From: Anaerosolibacter carboniphilus
GTDB taxonomy: Bacteria; Bacillota; Clostridia; Peptostreptococcales; Thermotaleaceae
DNA length: 64,000 bases
Reading direction: 5' to 3'
NCBI RefSeq assembly: GCF_014205875.1
Contig: NZ_JACHEN010000007.1
Location: 101,143 to 165,142 of the forward strand
Below, piece by piece: positions 42,609 to 51,271 of this stretch. The first letter of the stretch is position 1. Each line of letters starts with the position of its first letter. The position numbers were made by a program, and so were the translations under genes. The notes below the pieces were generated by a model. It did no database searches. It was not told the DNA's origin and worked only from the letters and a program-made list of their open reading frames with translations.

Positions 42609-42625
42609 TGGCACGCTTATTGCTA
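42609..42625 (+). promoter_or_regulatory. Sigma-54 promoter of Met-rich cassette 1
   Basis: TTGGCACGCTTATTGCT: GG 42610-42611, GC 42622-42623; fits the consensus almost perfectly. Start near 42635. The preceding 320 bases carry no gene and may hold activator sites. Confidence 0.87.
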
Positions 42626-42670
42626 TGTATATTAGTGACAGTAGAAATAGGGATGGAGGAGGTGAAATAG

Positions 42671-43102
42671 ATGAAGAAGAATCCTTTTGTTAAACTTGCT
42701 GTGTTTGCCCTTTTAGGTATTATTGGGTTGAGTCTTCTACAGAGTCTATTGTTTGGTTCTGGGTTTGGACTAGGATTTACCATGAGAGGAAATTACGGAG
42801 GTGAGCATATGTCTATGGGTGGTGGATTTGGCTTTGGATATGGTAGTGGAATATCATACCTATTGTTACTGATGATTAAGGTGTTGTTTATCGTATTTGT
42901 CATTGGTCTAGTGGCTGGGCTTATCGTTTGGATTAAAAACAACCTTTTTACAGCTGAAGATGTGGAAACAATCAAAAACACATTCTCAGGCAATAAAGCA
43001 GTAGTTGCTAAGGAAAGTTGTACAATTTGCGGAAAAGAGCTAAATGCAGAATGGAAAGTTTGTCCTCACTGCGGCAAAGAAAAAGAAATAAAGAATGCAT
43101 AG
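42671..43102 (+). CDS. Two-TM zinc-ribbon protein of Met-rich cassette 1
   Basis: 143 residues. TM1 carries the N-terminal motif KKNPFVKLAVFALLGIIGL shared with the Met-rich tether proteins. A Gly/Met-rich external loop follows (MRGNYGGEHMSMGGGFGFG), then TM2 (LLLLMIKVLFIVFVIGLVAG) and a cytosolic zinc ribbon CTICGKELNAEWKVCPHCG. Its C-terminal half is about 65% identical by eye to the 45162 protein. RBS GGAGGTGAA, ATG 42671. I infer a metal-responsive membrane adaptor; no family name is known to me. Confidence 0.82.
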   Translation: MKKNPFVKLAVFALLGIIGLSLLQSLLFGSGFGLGFTMRGNYGGEHMSMGGGFGFGYGSGISYLLLLMIKVLFIVFVIGLVAGLIVWIKNNLFTAEDVETIKNTFSGNKAVVAKESCTICGKELNAEWKVCPHCGKEKEIKNA

Positions 43103-43117
43103 AAAGGAGGAAAAATT

Positions 43118-43408
43118 ATGAAAAACCCCTGGGTAAAGTTAGCGGTAGTTTCTCTTTTAGGTATTGTAGTCAGCTTCGGTGTATTATGGGGAGTAAATGA
43201 ATTCACTCGATATAATAATGCACAGGCCATGTATGGTTATAACATGAATATGGCACCTATGAACAATATGAGCATGAACATGCAAGGTAATATGAATATG
43301 CAGGGTGGCATGAATATGATGCCTATGGACAACATGAATGGTATGGGTATGATGAAAATGGACAACATGAATGGCATGGGCATGATGGGTGGCATGAAAA
43401 TGCACTAA
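43118..43408 (+). CDS. Membrane-tethered Met-rich protein 1
   Basis: 96 residues. An N-terminal signal-anchor (KNPWVKLAVVSLLGIVVSFG) is followed by an extracytoplasmic tail dominated by Met, Asn and Gly: NMNMAPMNNMSMNMQGN, then QGGMNMMPMDNMNGMGMMK, ending MGGMKMH. About a third of the tail is Met. Such thioether-rich sequences bind Cu(I)/Ag(I) in CopB/PcoE/Ctr-like proteins; here low complexity argues for a flexible surface metal sponge. RBS AAAGGAGGA. It follows the zinc-ribbon gene by 15 bases, under the same sigma-54 promoter. Confidence 0.85.
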   Translation: MKNPWVKLAVVSLLGIVVSFGVLWGVNEFTRYNNAQAMYGYNMNMAPMNNMSMNMQGNMNMQGGMNMMPMDNMNGMGMMKMDNMNGMGMMGGMKMH

Positions 43409-43410
43409 GA

Positions 43411-43450
43411 AATAATCCTGGTAGTGAATAACTACCAGGATTATTTTTGC
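43411..43450 (+). terminator. Terminator of Met-rich cassette 1
   Basis: AATAATCCTGGTAGT (43411-43425) and ACTACCAGGATTATT (43431-43445), 5-base loop, then TTTG. Starts 2 bases after the stop codon. Confidence 0.88.
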
Positions 43451-43486
43451 TTAAAAGTCTATAGATGAGATATCAAAAAGATACCA

Positions 43487-44764
43487 TTAATTGACTTCTA
43501 TAGTAGATTCTTTAATACTATGTTCAGATATGAGAAAAGCATCTACCACTTGGCGGTCAAATTGTATGTCAGCTAGCCTTATCAACTCTTCCACCGCTTG
43601 TTCATGGGGTAGTCCTTTTCGATAGGGCCTATTTGATGTCATGGCATCATAAGTATCGGCAACAGCTATAATTCGAGATTTTAACGGAATGGACTCGCCT
43701 CTAATTCCAAGGGGATAGCCACTACCGTCAAATTTTTCATGGTGATGAAGGATAATAGGCAAAATATTTTTTAAGAAATCAATATTACCTAGAATATTTA
43801 CACCAATAATCGGGTGGTTCTTTATTACCTTGAACTCCTCTTCCGTTAATTTTTCAGGTTTATGAAGTATCAAATCTGAAATTCCAAGCTTTCCGATATC
43901 ATGAAAAAGGGAAGCAGTTTCGAGAGTTTTAAGCTGTTCATCGGATAGGCCAAGAGTACTTCCGAGTATTAGTGATATTGTAGTGACTCGTTCAGAGTGT
44001 CCACGGGTATAAGGATCTCTTGCTTCTATGGCATTTGATAAAGTTAAGACTGTATTTTTATAAGCAGTATTTAATTTGGCATAAGAAGATTGCAACTCTT
44101 CTGTCCTGAGTCGTAATGCGTTATTTTGTTGTATAAGTGTGTTAGAGGCATTACGTATGATTTTCAATAATGAAATAAAAAGAATAGAAAGACCAAAAAA
44201 CACTGTAGCATATATAAGTTTTTTCAAATCATTAATATGGCTGCCAATATCAGCAAAATTCATATAGATTTCATATGTACCGTATGTTTTTGTGCCTAAG
44301 ATGATCGGTAGATACGCCTCAATTATTTTTTTATTTTGGAACTTTTGTAGATAGTCAATTTGGTTCGAATCTATGATTTGATAGTGCACCTTTCCAGAAA
44401 AAGAACTTTTAATGTTCTGGCTTAGAAATACTTTTGTATTTATTAAGGCATTATCGGTTGAAAAAATGATAGTACCTTCCTTATTAATAATATTGAGCAT
44501 AAGCATGTTTATATTGTGTGGTACCTTCATAATATTTTTTTCAATAGCAAGGATGTTCTGACTTGGAAGACCTGTTATAAGAACTTCTTCTGACAGCAGT
44601 GGGCTAACTTCAGCATTCAGTATAATACTAGCAAGTGTAGCATTACTGGATATTTTGTCTGTTTTCATATGTTCAGTTATGAAATATGTCAGGATAATCC
44701 CTGTAACTGAAAAAGCTATTAAGCTATAAAGTGTAAAGTATTTCATTAAGGATAATTTCTTCAT
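43487..44764 (-). CDS. Membrane HD-GYP phosphodiesterase
   Basis: 425 residues. TM1 lies near residues 8-28, with an external sensor of about 150 residues and TM2 near 185-205. A short coiled coil leads to an HD-GYP domain: RDPYTRGHSERV, SLFHDIGKLGI (HD), HHHEKFDGSGYPLGI (GYP) and DTYDAMTSNRPYR. It should hydrolyse c-di-GMP. M3 (ATG 44764) fits AAGGAG 6 bases upstream. Its promoter carries the TCTCCATA box, linking c-di-GMP turnover to the metal response. It is transcribed opposite to the cassettes on either side. Confidence 0.93.
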   Translation of the reverse strand: MKKLSLMKYFTLYSLIAFSVTGIILTYFITEHMKTDKISSNATLASIILNAEVSPLLSEEVLITGLPSQNILAIEKNIMKVPHNINMLMLNIINKEGTIIFSTDNALINTKVFLSQNIKSSFSGKVHYQIIDSNQIDYLQKFQNKKIIEAYLPIILGTKTYGTYEIYMNFADIGSHINDLKKLIYATVFFGLSILFISLLKIIRNASNTLIQQNNALRLRTEELQSSYAKLNTAYKNTVLTLSNAIEARDPYTRGHSERVTTISLILGSTLGLSDEQLKTLETASLFHDIGKLGISDLILHKPEKLTEEEFKVIKNHPIIGVNILGNIDFLKNILPIILHHHEKFDGSGYPLGIRGESIPLKSRIIAVADTYDAMTSNRPYRKGLPHEQAVEELIRLADIQFDRQVVDAFLISEHSIKESTIEVN

Positions 44765-44846
44765 AGGCATCTCCTTGAATAGATTTTGTCAGAGCCTAAA
44801 TCGTGCAAATAATATGCCAGAAGTTTCTAGCGTTATAGGGATAATA

Positions 44847-44880
44847 ATCCTATCAAATATCTATGGAGAATTTATAGAGG
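44847..44880 (-). promoter_or_regulatory. TCTCCATA-type regulator box and -10 element of the HD-GYP gene
   Basis: Read on the minus strand: CCTCTATAAAT, TCTCCATAGAT, 6 bases, TAGGAT. Same geometry as the four other sites. Confidence 0.65.
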
Positions 44881-45098
44881 AATATGGCGGTGTAAAATAT
44901 TCTACAGGCTTCTGTAGAAATATGGACATACTAAAGGATCTTTTCCATACATGAGAGTATATGTGTAGCTAGTTTTAATGACAGAAGTAGAGAAAAAATA
45001 TTCTCATAGGCAATAAAGAGGGTAAAGTTAAGTGTTTTCAACCACCCATTAAAAATAAAAAGAGACAGTACCCAATAATTAAAGATGGACTTTTAAGT

Positions 45099-45115
45099 TG
45101 GCACGAGTATTGCTT
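45099..45115 (+). promoter_or_regulatory. Sigma-54 promoter of Met-rich cassette 2
   Basis: TTGGCACGAGTATTGCTT: GG 45100-45101, GC 45112-45113. Nearly identical to the promoter of cassette 1 (TTGGCACG then TATTGCT). Start near 45125. Confidence 0.87.
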
Positions 45116-45161
45116 TAAATATAGATGAACTTAAGTAGACTTAGGAAAAGGGGGTGGAAAC

Positions 45162-45428
45162 ATGTATTTAGGCACAGTATCATATCTATTGCTTCTATTA
45201 ATCAAAGTACTGTTTGTTGTATTTGTCATTGGTTTAGTAGCAGGAATTGTTGTATGGATTAGAAATAATCTGTTCACCGAAGAGGATGTAAAAACAATTA
45301 AAAGTGCTTTTACGACGACTAAAGTAGTAGAGAATAAAGAACTATGCGCTACTTGTACAAAAGAATTAAATAGTGAGTGGAAAGTTTGTCCTCACTGTGG
45401 AACAGAAAAAGAAATTAAAAATGTATAG
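45162..45428 (+). CDS. Single-TM zinc-ribbon protein of Met-rich cassette 2
   Basis: 88 residues: TM (LLLLLIKVLFVVFVIGLVAG), then a zinc ribbon CATCTKELNSEWKVCPHCG. It matches the C-terminal 90 residues of the 42671 protein closely, but lacks that protein's first TM and Gly/Met loop. The start ATG 45162 follows AGGGGGTGGAAAC. It appears to be a shortened duplicate that kept promoter, TM and ribbon. Coupled to the Met-rich gene 11 bases downstream. Confidence 0.8.
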   Translation: MYLGTVSYLLLLLIKVLFVVFVIGLVAGIVVWIRNNLFTEEDVKTIKSAFTTTKVVENKELCATCTKELNSEWKVCPHCGTEKEIKNV

Positions 45429-45439
45429 GAGGGACGATT

Positions 45440-45847
45440 ATGATAAGAAATCCATGGTTTAAACTAGCAGTGGTGTCTCTTACAGGTATAGTAATTAGCT
45501 TTGGCGTACTATGGGGTATCAATGAATTTACTAGATATAACAGCATGAATGCGAGTTATGGTAATAACATGAATATGGGTAATGGATATAACATGAATAA
45601 CATGAATGGTATGAACATGCAGGATAGCATGAATATGCAAGGTGGCATGAACATGATGCCTATGAACAACATGAACATGCAGGGCAATATGAATATGAAT
45701 GGCGGAATGAATATGATGCCTATGAACAACATGAACATGCAAGGCGGAATGAACATGATGCCTATGAATAACATGAACATGCAAGGCGGCGGAAACAGCG
45801 GCGGCGGTATGGGTATGATGGGTGGCATGATGGGCGGTATGATGTAG
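45440..45847 (+). CDS. Membrane-tethered Met-rich protein 2
   Basis: 135 residues. The signal-anchor RNPWFKLAVVSLTGIVISFG is nearly the same as in protein 1, and the tail is made of repeats such as GGMNMMPMNNMNMQ (three 42-bp units at 45641-45784), ending MGMMGGMMGGMM. More than 40 Met residues. RBS GGAGGGACG, ATG 45440. An extracytoplasmic Cu(I)/Ag(I)-binding tether is inferred. Length differs from protein 1 mainly in repeat number, as expected for slippage-prone repeats. Confidence 0.85.
   Translation: MIRNPWFKLAVVSLTGIVISFGVLWGINEFTRYNSMNASYGNNMNMGNGYNMNNMNGMNMQDSMNMQGGMNMMPMNNMNMQGNMNMNGGMNMMPMNNMNMQGGMNMMPMNNMNMQGGGNSGGGMGMMGGMMGGMM
45641..45784 (+). repeat. 42-bp tandem coding repeats (GGMNMMPMNNMNMQ)
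   Basis: Units at 45641-45682, 45701-45742 and 45743-45784, differing at only a few positions; an 18-base spacer separates the first two. Each encodes one 14-residue Met-rich module. Confidence 0.85.
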
Positions 45848-45860
45848 GATTATATGTATG

Positions 45861-45903
45861 AAATAGATAGACCTAGCAAATTGTTAGGTCTATCTATTTT
45901 TAT
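45861..45903 (+). terminator. Terminator of Met-rich cassette 2
   Basis: AAATAGATAGACCTA (45861-45875) and TAGGTCTATCTATTT (45885-45899), followed by TTTATAGG. Confidence 0.85.
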
Positions 45904-46097
45904 AGGAAAAAGTATTATATATGAGCGTCGATGTTTGATATGGGATAAGAAGGGTGTATATTATTACACAGTGATATGTGGGATTTTAAACATGATATGG
46001 AGAGTATTGATATTAAGAGTAAGAATATATAGTGAATGGGGCGTGGCTTTATGTTAATTTCGTAGAAAAATCTAGAAAATTAATTAAATAGTGGTAT

Positions 46098-46114
46098 TGG
46101 CATAAATTTTGCAA
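46098..46114 (+). promoter_or_regulatory. Sigma-54 promoter of the 46176 gene
   Basis: TTGGCATAAATTTTGCAAG: GG 46099-46100, GC 46111-46112, exact spacing. Start near 46124. Confidence 0.8.
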
Positions 46115-46175
46115 GTTCATATTGTGAAAGTGCAGATGCGCTTAATTTGAACAAAATACGAAGGAGGAAGATGTT

Positions 46176-46364
46176 ATGAATGGATTACACAAATTATCAG
46201 GAACAAACGGTATGGCGAAAAACTGCCAAATGCCGGGAATGCATGGGACAAATCCTCGAAAAGCAGTAGAAAAATCAGAAGAAAAGGTAGCAGAAGTACA
46301 GGCTAAATCATTACCCAAGATACCAAATAGTATTGTTGGTAATAAATTGGATATATTGGTATAG
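46176..46364 (+). CDS. 62-residue soluble protein of unknown function, sigma-54-preceded
   Basis: The N-terminus has NGMAKNCQMPGMHGTNPRK with one Cys, four Met and a His, followed by a charged middle (EKSEEKVAEVQAKS) and a hydrophobic end (SIVGNKLDILV). No TM or signal peptide. AAGGAGGAAG sits 8 bases before ATG 46176. No family recognised. Its promoter places it in the metal-linked sigma-54 set; the CQMPGMH run could be a metal ligand patch. Confidence 0.65.
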   Translation: MNGLHKLSGTNGMAKNCQMPGMHGTNPRKAVEKSEEKVAEVQAKSLPKIPNSIVGNKLDILV

Positions 46365-46444
46365 CACAAGAAGGTATGAGAGAATAAACCTTTATACAAG
46401 TTTATGACAACAGATAAGATTAAAACAGATGTAAAGATTATTTC

Positions 46445-46482
46445 AAATGAATGCCTGGTAGACATCTACTAGGTATTCATTT
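46445..46482 (+). terminator. Hairpin before the Spo0E-like gene
   Basis: AAATGAATGCCTGGTAG (46445-46461) and CTACTAGGTATTCATTT (46466-46482), two G-T pairs, 4-base loop, then GTTG. It may terminate the 46176 unit. Confidence 0.6.
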
Positions 46483-46498
46483 GTTGAGGAGAAATAGC

Positions 46499-46660
46499 AT
46501 GGAGAAAATGGAAGTATTACGATATAGACTTTATGAAGCAATAGAAAAAGGAGAGAAAAAAGAAGTATTATTCCTTAGCAGAAAACTAGATAAATATATT
46601 GTTGAAAAAACGAAGCAATTACTGAAAGAAAAAGAGAAACACTTCAAGGAATGTGTATGA
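46499..46660 (+). CDS. Spo0E-like aspartyl-phosphate phosphatase
   Basis: 53 residues forming two helices, with the family signature SRKLDKYIVEK (SQ/RxLDxxI). Members dephosphorylate Spo0A or related response regulators and so delay sporulation. RBS TGAGGAG, ATG 46499. It is a sign of a spore-forming host. It overlaps no other gene and precedes the aminotransferase by 31 bases, possibly co-transcribed. Confidence 0.82.
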   Translation: MEKMEVLRYRLYEAIEKGEKKEVLFLSRKLDKYIVEKTKQLLKEKEKHFKECV

Positions 46661-46691
46661 AAATAAATTAAAGTTTGAAGGTGAATAAATA

Positions 46692-48086
46692 GTGGTGACT
46701 AAAAATAATTTCAAATCATTATTCTTAGGACAGGATTTTCAAGTACCGATTCTGGGTAACCAATATATAAGGTATGTCGATTTGGATAATGCTGCCACTT
46801 CCCCTCCCTTTATAAAGGTTGTAGATAAAGTAAATGAGTTTTCAAAGTTGTATTCCAGCATCCATCGAGGAAACGGCTTTAAATCATTATGTTCAACAGA
46901 AATATATCAAGAGGCACGAAATATAGTTGCAAACTTTGTAGAAGCTGAGCCAGATAAAAATACTGTTGTATTCGTAAAGAATTCTACAGAGGCCATAAAT
47001 AAGTTAGCAAGTCTATTCACATTTAATGAAGAAGATATCATCCTTACTTCTTTTATGGAACATCACTCAAATGATTTACCGTGGAGAAAGCATGGTATCG
47101 TTAAGAATATAGATATAAAGACAACGGGAGAGATCGATATAGATCATTTTAAAAACCTTGTCCACCAATATGGAAAAAGGATTAAACTTGTGGCGATTAC
47201 TGGTGCTTCCAATGTCACAGGGTATATAAATCCCATCTATGATATAGCAACTATGGCCCATGAGATTGGTGCGAAAGTACTGGTAGATGCATCTCAACTG
47301 GCACCACATCGCAAAATAGATATAAAACGGAACATGGACATTAAACATATAGATTTTTTGGTTTTTACTGCTCACAAGCTCTTTGCTCCTTTCGGTACAG
47401 GTGTACTGGTAGGGCCAAATGAATTTTTTGAACATGCAGAACCAGATCATGTGGGAGGAGGAATGGTTAAAATGGTTACCTCCGAAGAAGTATATTGGGA
47501 TGAGGTACCTGAAAGAAATGAAGCGGGTACACCAAATGTTATGGGGGCTGTAGCACTGGCCGTATCGATAAAGAATATAGAAGCCATTGGATATGGCAGA
47601 ATCGAAAAGCATGAAATGGAGTTGACTCAATATTTAGTGGAGGGTTTAAAAGAGATTAATCATATAGATATCTGTGGAGGAACATCCTTTCATATAGAGC
47701 ATAGATTAGGTGTTGTAAGTTTTAATGTGGAAAACATGCATCATTCCTTGGTAGCGGCTATATTATCCTATGAATATGGGATTGGCGTTAGAAGTGGTTG
47801 TTTTTGTGCTCATCCCTATGTTTTGAGACTTCTTAATGTAGATTCTGATAAAGTGAACCGCTATAAAAACAGCATATTAAATGGGGATAAATCAAACGTA
47901 CCAGGACTTGTAAGAGTAAGTCTTGGGCTACAAAACAACCTTGAAGACATTGATAGATTGCTTATGGCCCTTAAAAATATTACGGCTGGAATTTATTCAG
48001 ATTGCTATGTTATTGATAAACATTCGGGAAATTATAGCCCAAAAGGATGGACATCGAATTTTCATAGCTATTTTAGCTTTAGCTAA
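46692..48086 (+). CDS. Class V aminotransferase / cysteine desulfurase-like PLP enzyme
   Basis: 464 residues. YVDLDNAATSPP starts the fold, VDASQLAPH is the Asp that holds the pyridine nitrogen, FTAHKLFAPFGTG carries the PLP lysine, and GVRSGCFCAHPY provides a possible catalytic Cys in the place expected for SufS/CsdA. An extra C-terminal tail of about 60 residues follows. The closest family is the cysteine-desulfurase-like branch; the sulfur acceptor is not encoded nearby. GTG 46692 lies 8 bases after AAGGTG. It may repair Fe-S clusters damaged by copper (inference). Confidence 0.88.
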   Translation: MVTKNNFKSLFLGQDFQVPILGNQYIRYVDLDNAATSPPFIKVVDKVNEFSKLYSSIHRGNGFKSLCSTEIYQEARNIVANFVEAEPDKNTVVFVKNSTEAINKLASLFTFNEEDIILTSFMEHHSNDLPWRKHGIVKNIDIKTTGEIDIDHFKNLVHQYGKRIKLVAITGASNVTGYINPIYDIATMAHEIGAKVLVDASQLAPHRKIDIKRNMDIKHIDFLVFTAHKLFAPFGTGVLVGPNEFFEHAEPDHVGGGMVKMVTSEEVYWDEVPERNEAGTPNVMGAVALAVSIKNIEAIGYGRIEKHEMELTQYLVEGLKEINHIDICGGTSFHIEHRLGVVSFNVENMHHSLVAAILSYEYGIGVRSGCFCAHPYVLRLLNVDSDKVNRYKNSILNGDKSNVPGLVRVSLGLQNNLEDIDRLLMALKNITAGIYSDCYVIDKHSGNYSPKGWTSNFHSYFSFS

Positions 48087-48179
48087 AGGTTCAATATACA
48101 AAAATATGCTGACGAGAAAAAGGGAGCTAAGGGATAAAAGAAGAATATATATTCTATCTTGAAACTAGGGGTGTATATA

Positions 48180-49871
48180 ATGTTTAACTCTATTACAAAA
48201 AAAATTATCGCGGGTTTTTCAGTTATTCTAATTATTCTCACTGTGAGTACAGTCTATAATATAGCTGGATTTATGGATAATAAAGAACACATTATGCATA
48301 TCAAAGAAGTTGCTGCTACAAGTTTGGAACTAACCAACGATATGAAGAATGACATTATTCAAACAAGACTATATATTGAAGAAGTAAGTGCGTCTAAAGA
48401 TATGGATGGGATGAAGAAAGCAGACGAACATGCAACTCTTTTCATAAAGAATGCCAATGAACTTGTAAAGTTAGATGATACATATAGAGAAGCTGTAGAC
48501 GAGCTCAATGCAGCATTTTCAAGTTTTTTTGAGTATGGTAAAATGGTAGCCCAAACCTATGTTGACCAGGGACATGAAAAAGGAAATATGCATATGGATA
48601 AGTTTGACCAGCTTGCAGATGACGTATTCAGCAAAGTGGATACCCTTCAAAGCAACAGTCAAAAAGAAATGGACAAGGATTTGGATGAGCTTAATATGCA
48701 TATATCTATGAAAATCAATGGAAGTATCATTATTGCGATCATTATTATAGGGTTATCATTTATTATTGCAGTCTTACTTGCCAATGGAATTAGAAATCCT
48801 GTAAATAATCTTTTACAAATCTTTCTTGATCTAGAAAAGGGTAAAGGAGATTTAACCAAGCGAATTCATGTAAAGAGTAGAGATGAAATCGGCTCAATGG
48901 CAGAGTCTTTTAATAGATTTATGGATAGTATGGAAAATATGGTTATACAAATTAAGAAGAATTCATCCATTGTCTCGGAAGGAGCAGAAGTATTAAGCCA
49001 AGGCGGGCATCAGACAAAAGAAGGTATCATCCATATAGACGATCATATGAATAAGGTTGCAGCGGATACTCAAAAAATTGGAGGTTCCATTAACCAGATC
49101 ACTGAAAGTATCGTAGAAATTGCAAGATCTTCCCAAGACACTGCCATGGTATCCCAGGAAATTTGTGATGTGGCCAATGATATTAGCGCTACGGCTCAGC
49201 AAAGTGGAAAGCTTGCTTTAGAAGCCAAGGAAGAAATGGAGAAGATAGAGGAGATATCTTCAGATACAATTCGCATTACTGAGCAGTTAGGAAAAGAAGC
49301 CAGTGAAATTGGAAAGATCACAGATACGATTAAGACCATAACAGATCAAACCAATCTATTGGCATTAAATGCGGCCATCGAAGCAGCCAGGGCTGGGGAG
49401 CATGGAAGAGGATTCGGTGTAGTAGCAGAGGAAATTCGAAAACTTGCAGAGAACAATAATCAGTCTGCGAAAATGATTGAGTTATTAGTTCAAAGGATTC
49501 ATAGTATGATTCTGCAGACAATTGAGGCCACCACAGGGGTAGGCTCCTATATCAAAGAAGGTAGAAAGATGGTTGAGAATGTACATATGGAGCTCCAAAA
49601 CATTACTTCAGGAGTTATGCATATTAATGATAAAATACAAAGCATTGCGGCGAGTACAGAGGAGCAAAGTGCGGCTACGGAAGAGCTTTCAGCTACAATG
49701 GAAACTATTAATGGCAGCAATATGGAAATAGCCGCAGCTGTAACCAATGTGGCATCGAGTATTTCGGGTCAAACGGAGACGATTTCCCAGCTAAGTGCAA
49801 TTGCTTCAGAATTAAATAACTCTGCGGAATTGCTAAACGATCTTGTAAATAATTTTAAATTGAAAGAATAG
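48180..49871 (+). CDS. Methyl-accepting chemotaxis protein
   Basis: 563 residues. TM1 is near residues 10-30, with a four-helix-bundle ligand domain (residues 35-180, Met- and His-containing: [13 protein letters not shown]) and TM2 near 185-205. HAMP ([20 protein letters not shown]) and a signalling domain with the conserved hairpin tip [23 protein letters not shown] (given here as the known MCP tip motif) follow. ATG 48180 follows AGGGGTG; an upstream in-frame TTG (48159) is less likely. Terminator follows. Ligand unknown. Confidence 0.93.
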   Translation: MFNSITKKIIAGFSVILIILTVSTVYNIAGFMDNKEHIMHIKEVAATSLELTNDMKNDIIQTRLYIEEVSASKDMDGMKKADEHATLFIKNANELVKLDDTYREAVDELNAAFSSFFEYGKMVAQTYVDQGHEKGNMHMDKFDQLADDVFSKVDTLQSNSQKEMDKDLDELNMHISMKINGSIIIAIIIIGLSFIIAVLLANGIRNPVNNLLQIFLDLEKGKGDLTKRIHVKSRDEIGSMAESFNRFMDSMENMVIQIKKNSSIVSEGAEVLSQGGHQTKEGIIHIDDHMNKVAADTQKIGGSINQITESIVEIARSSQDTAMVSQEICDVANDISATAQQSGKLALEAKEEMEKIEEISSDTIRITEQLGKEASEIGKITDTIKTITDQTNLLALNAAIEAARAGEHGRGFGVVAEEIRKLAENNNQSAKMIELLVQRIHSMILQTIEATTGVGSYIKEGRKMVENVHMELQNITSGVMHINDKIQSIAASTEEQSAATEELSATMETINGSNMEIAAAVTNVASSISGQTETISQLSAIASELNNSAELLNDLVNNFKLKE

Positions 49872-49936
49872 ACGATACAGCGTAAAAGAGTATTTATCAA
49901 TAAATGTAAATATATTGATTCCAAGGTTGAAAACCG

Positions 49937-49970
49937 AAGTGGTGTAGTTTGACTATACCACTTTTTTATT
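49937..49970 (+). terminator. Terminator of the chemotaxis receptor gene
   Basis: AAGTGGTGTAG (49937-49947) and CTATACCACTT (49953-49963), then TTTTATTTT. Confidence 0.8.
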
Positions 49971-50060
49971 TTATTCCATAATATACCTTCGGTAAATATT
50001 CAAATAAACTGGCAAAACTTACACATACTACTTATGAAACGAATATAGGAGGGATAATAG

Positions 50061-51146
50061 ATGAGAAGAAGATATGTAGTATTCATAATAATAGCTTTAC
50101 TTGTATTTACTATGATTTCATGTGCGCCTCGTACGAATCAGCAGCAGGCACCTAATAACACCAATCCACAAGCAGAGCAACAAGAGAATAACCAACCAAT
50201 GGAAGAAATGCCTTTATACTACATTTATACTGCCAATGAGGATGATGCTTCTGTATCTGTGATTAATATGGCAACCATGCAGACAACTGTTTCGGTGCCA
50301 GTAGGGCAAGGACCTCATAATGTTCAAGTTACACCTGATGGTAATTTTGTATATGTAGTAGAAAATCATAGCAACTCCATTTCTGCCATAGATACGAGTA
50401 CAAATACTATTTCTAAGACCATTAAAGTAGGTGAGGGACCTAGTCATGTTGTGTTTTCACCTGATTCTAAAGTTGCCTATGTAAGTGTTTCTGAAATGGC
50501 AGAAAGTGCAGGGACAGAAGCTCATGGTATGAGCGGTACAGCTGCGAACGGAAATGTATATGTGGTTGATCTTCAAAATGAGAGCATTATCTCAAAAATA
50601 TCTGTGGGTGCAATGCCCCATGGGCTTAGAATGTCACCGGATTATAAATACATATATGTTGCAAATAATGATTCAAATGATGTTTCTGTTATTGATGTAG
50701 CATCAAACACAGTGCCCAAAACCATTAAGGTTGGAAAGAAACCTGTACAGGTTGCCTTTACGCCAGACAGCAAATTAGTTTTTGTTACATTAAGTGATGA
50801 AAATGGTGTTGACGTAATTGATACTGCAACCCAGGAAGTGAAGCAGCGAATCAATGTAGGTACAAGTCCTATACAGATTTTTTCTACGCCTGACGGTAAA
50901 TTTATGTACGTGGCCAATACAGGCTCGAACAATATCAGCGTAATTGATACACAAAGCCTAAGTGTTACAGCGACCATTCCAGCTGGAGACAAAGCCCATG
51001 GAGTAGTGGTATCGAGAGATGGAAAAACAGTCTTTATTACCAATACAGGCGCCAATAGCGTGACAGTTGTGGATGTTGCTACAAATAATGTAGTTGGAAC
51101 AATTCCTGTAGGGAAAGGGCCGAATGGTGTGACGATTAAGGAATAG
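50061..51146 (+). CDS. YVTN/YncE-type beta-propeller lipoprotein
   Basis: 361 residues. The lipoprotein signal has lipobox TMISC (Cys about residue 21), followed by a Gln/Asn/Pro-rich linker and about seven 42-residue blades of the YVTN type (VSVINMATMQTTVSVPVG, GPHNVQVTPDGNFVYVVEN and so on). Such surface propellers often bind partners or metals; a loop in blade 3 contains EAHGMSGTA. RBS GGAGGGA, ATG 50061. It precedes operon A by 125 bases with no terminator seen, so it may be its first gene. Function unknown. Confidence 0.88.
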   Translation: MRRRYVVFIIIALLVFTMISCAPRTNQQQAPNNTNPQAEQQENNQPMEEMPLYYIYTANEDDASVSVINMATMQTTVSVPVGQGPHNVQVTPDGNFVYVVENHSNSISAIDTSTNTISKTIKVGEGPSHVVFSPDSKVAYVSVSEMAESAGTEAHGMSGTAANGNVYVVDLQNESIISKISVGAMPHGLRMSPDYKYIYVANNDSNDVSVIDVASNTVPKTIKVGKKPVQVAFTPDSKLVFVTLSDENGVDVIDTATQEVKQRINVGTSPIQIFSTPDGKFMYVANTGSNNISVIDTQSLSVTATIPAGDKAHGVVVSRDGKTVFITNTGANSVTVVDVATNNVVGTIPVGKGPNGVTIKE

Positions 51147-51271
51147 ATACTGGGAATACAATGGATTGTTCTTTAGAAGATATTCTGCAATATATCCATA
51201 AGTTCTTGCCTGTCACAGACAAGTGATTGCTCTAAATTTAAACTGAGGATAGCTATTAGAAGGGAGTTGTT

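Noticed and set aside
43184..43405. Antisense His/Ile-rich frames opposite Met-rich genes (also 45509-45828 and 54579-54878)
   Set aside because: They are mirror products of ATG-rich repeats (CAT codons read as His), without ribosome sites.
45641..45784. Regularly spaced repeats as a CRISPR array
   Set aside because: The repeats are in frame, encode Met-rich modules and lack unique spacers; no cas genes are present.
50011..50028. TGGCAAAACTTACACA as a sigma-54 promoter before the propeller gene
   Set aside because: The GC of the -12 element is missing (AC instead) at the required spacing.
51200..51235. Possible TCTCCATA box before operon A (TATCCATAAGT then TCTTGCC)
   Set aside because: Only the first half resembles the motif, and no -10 lies at the fixed distance, so it is too weak to claim.
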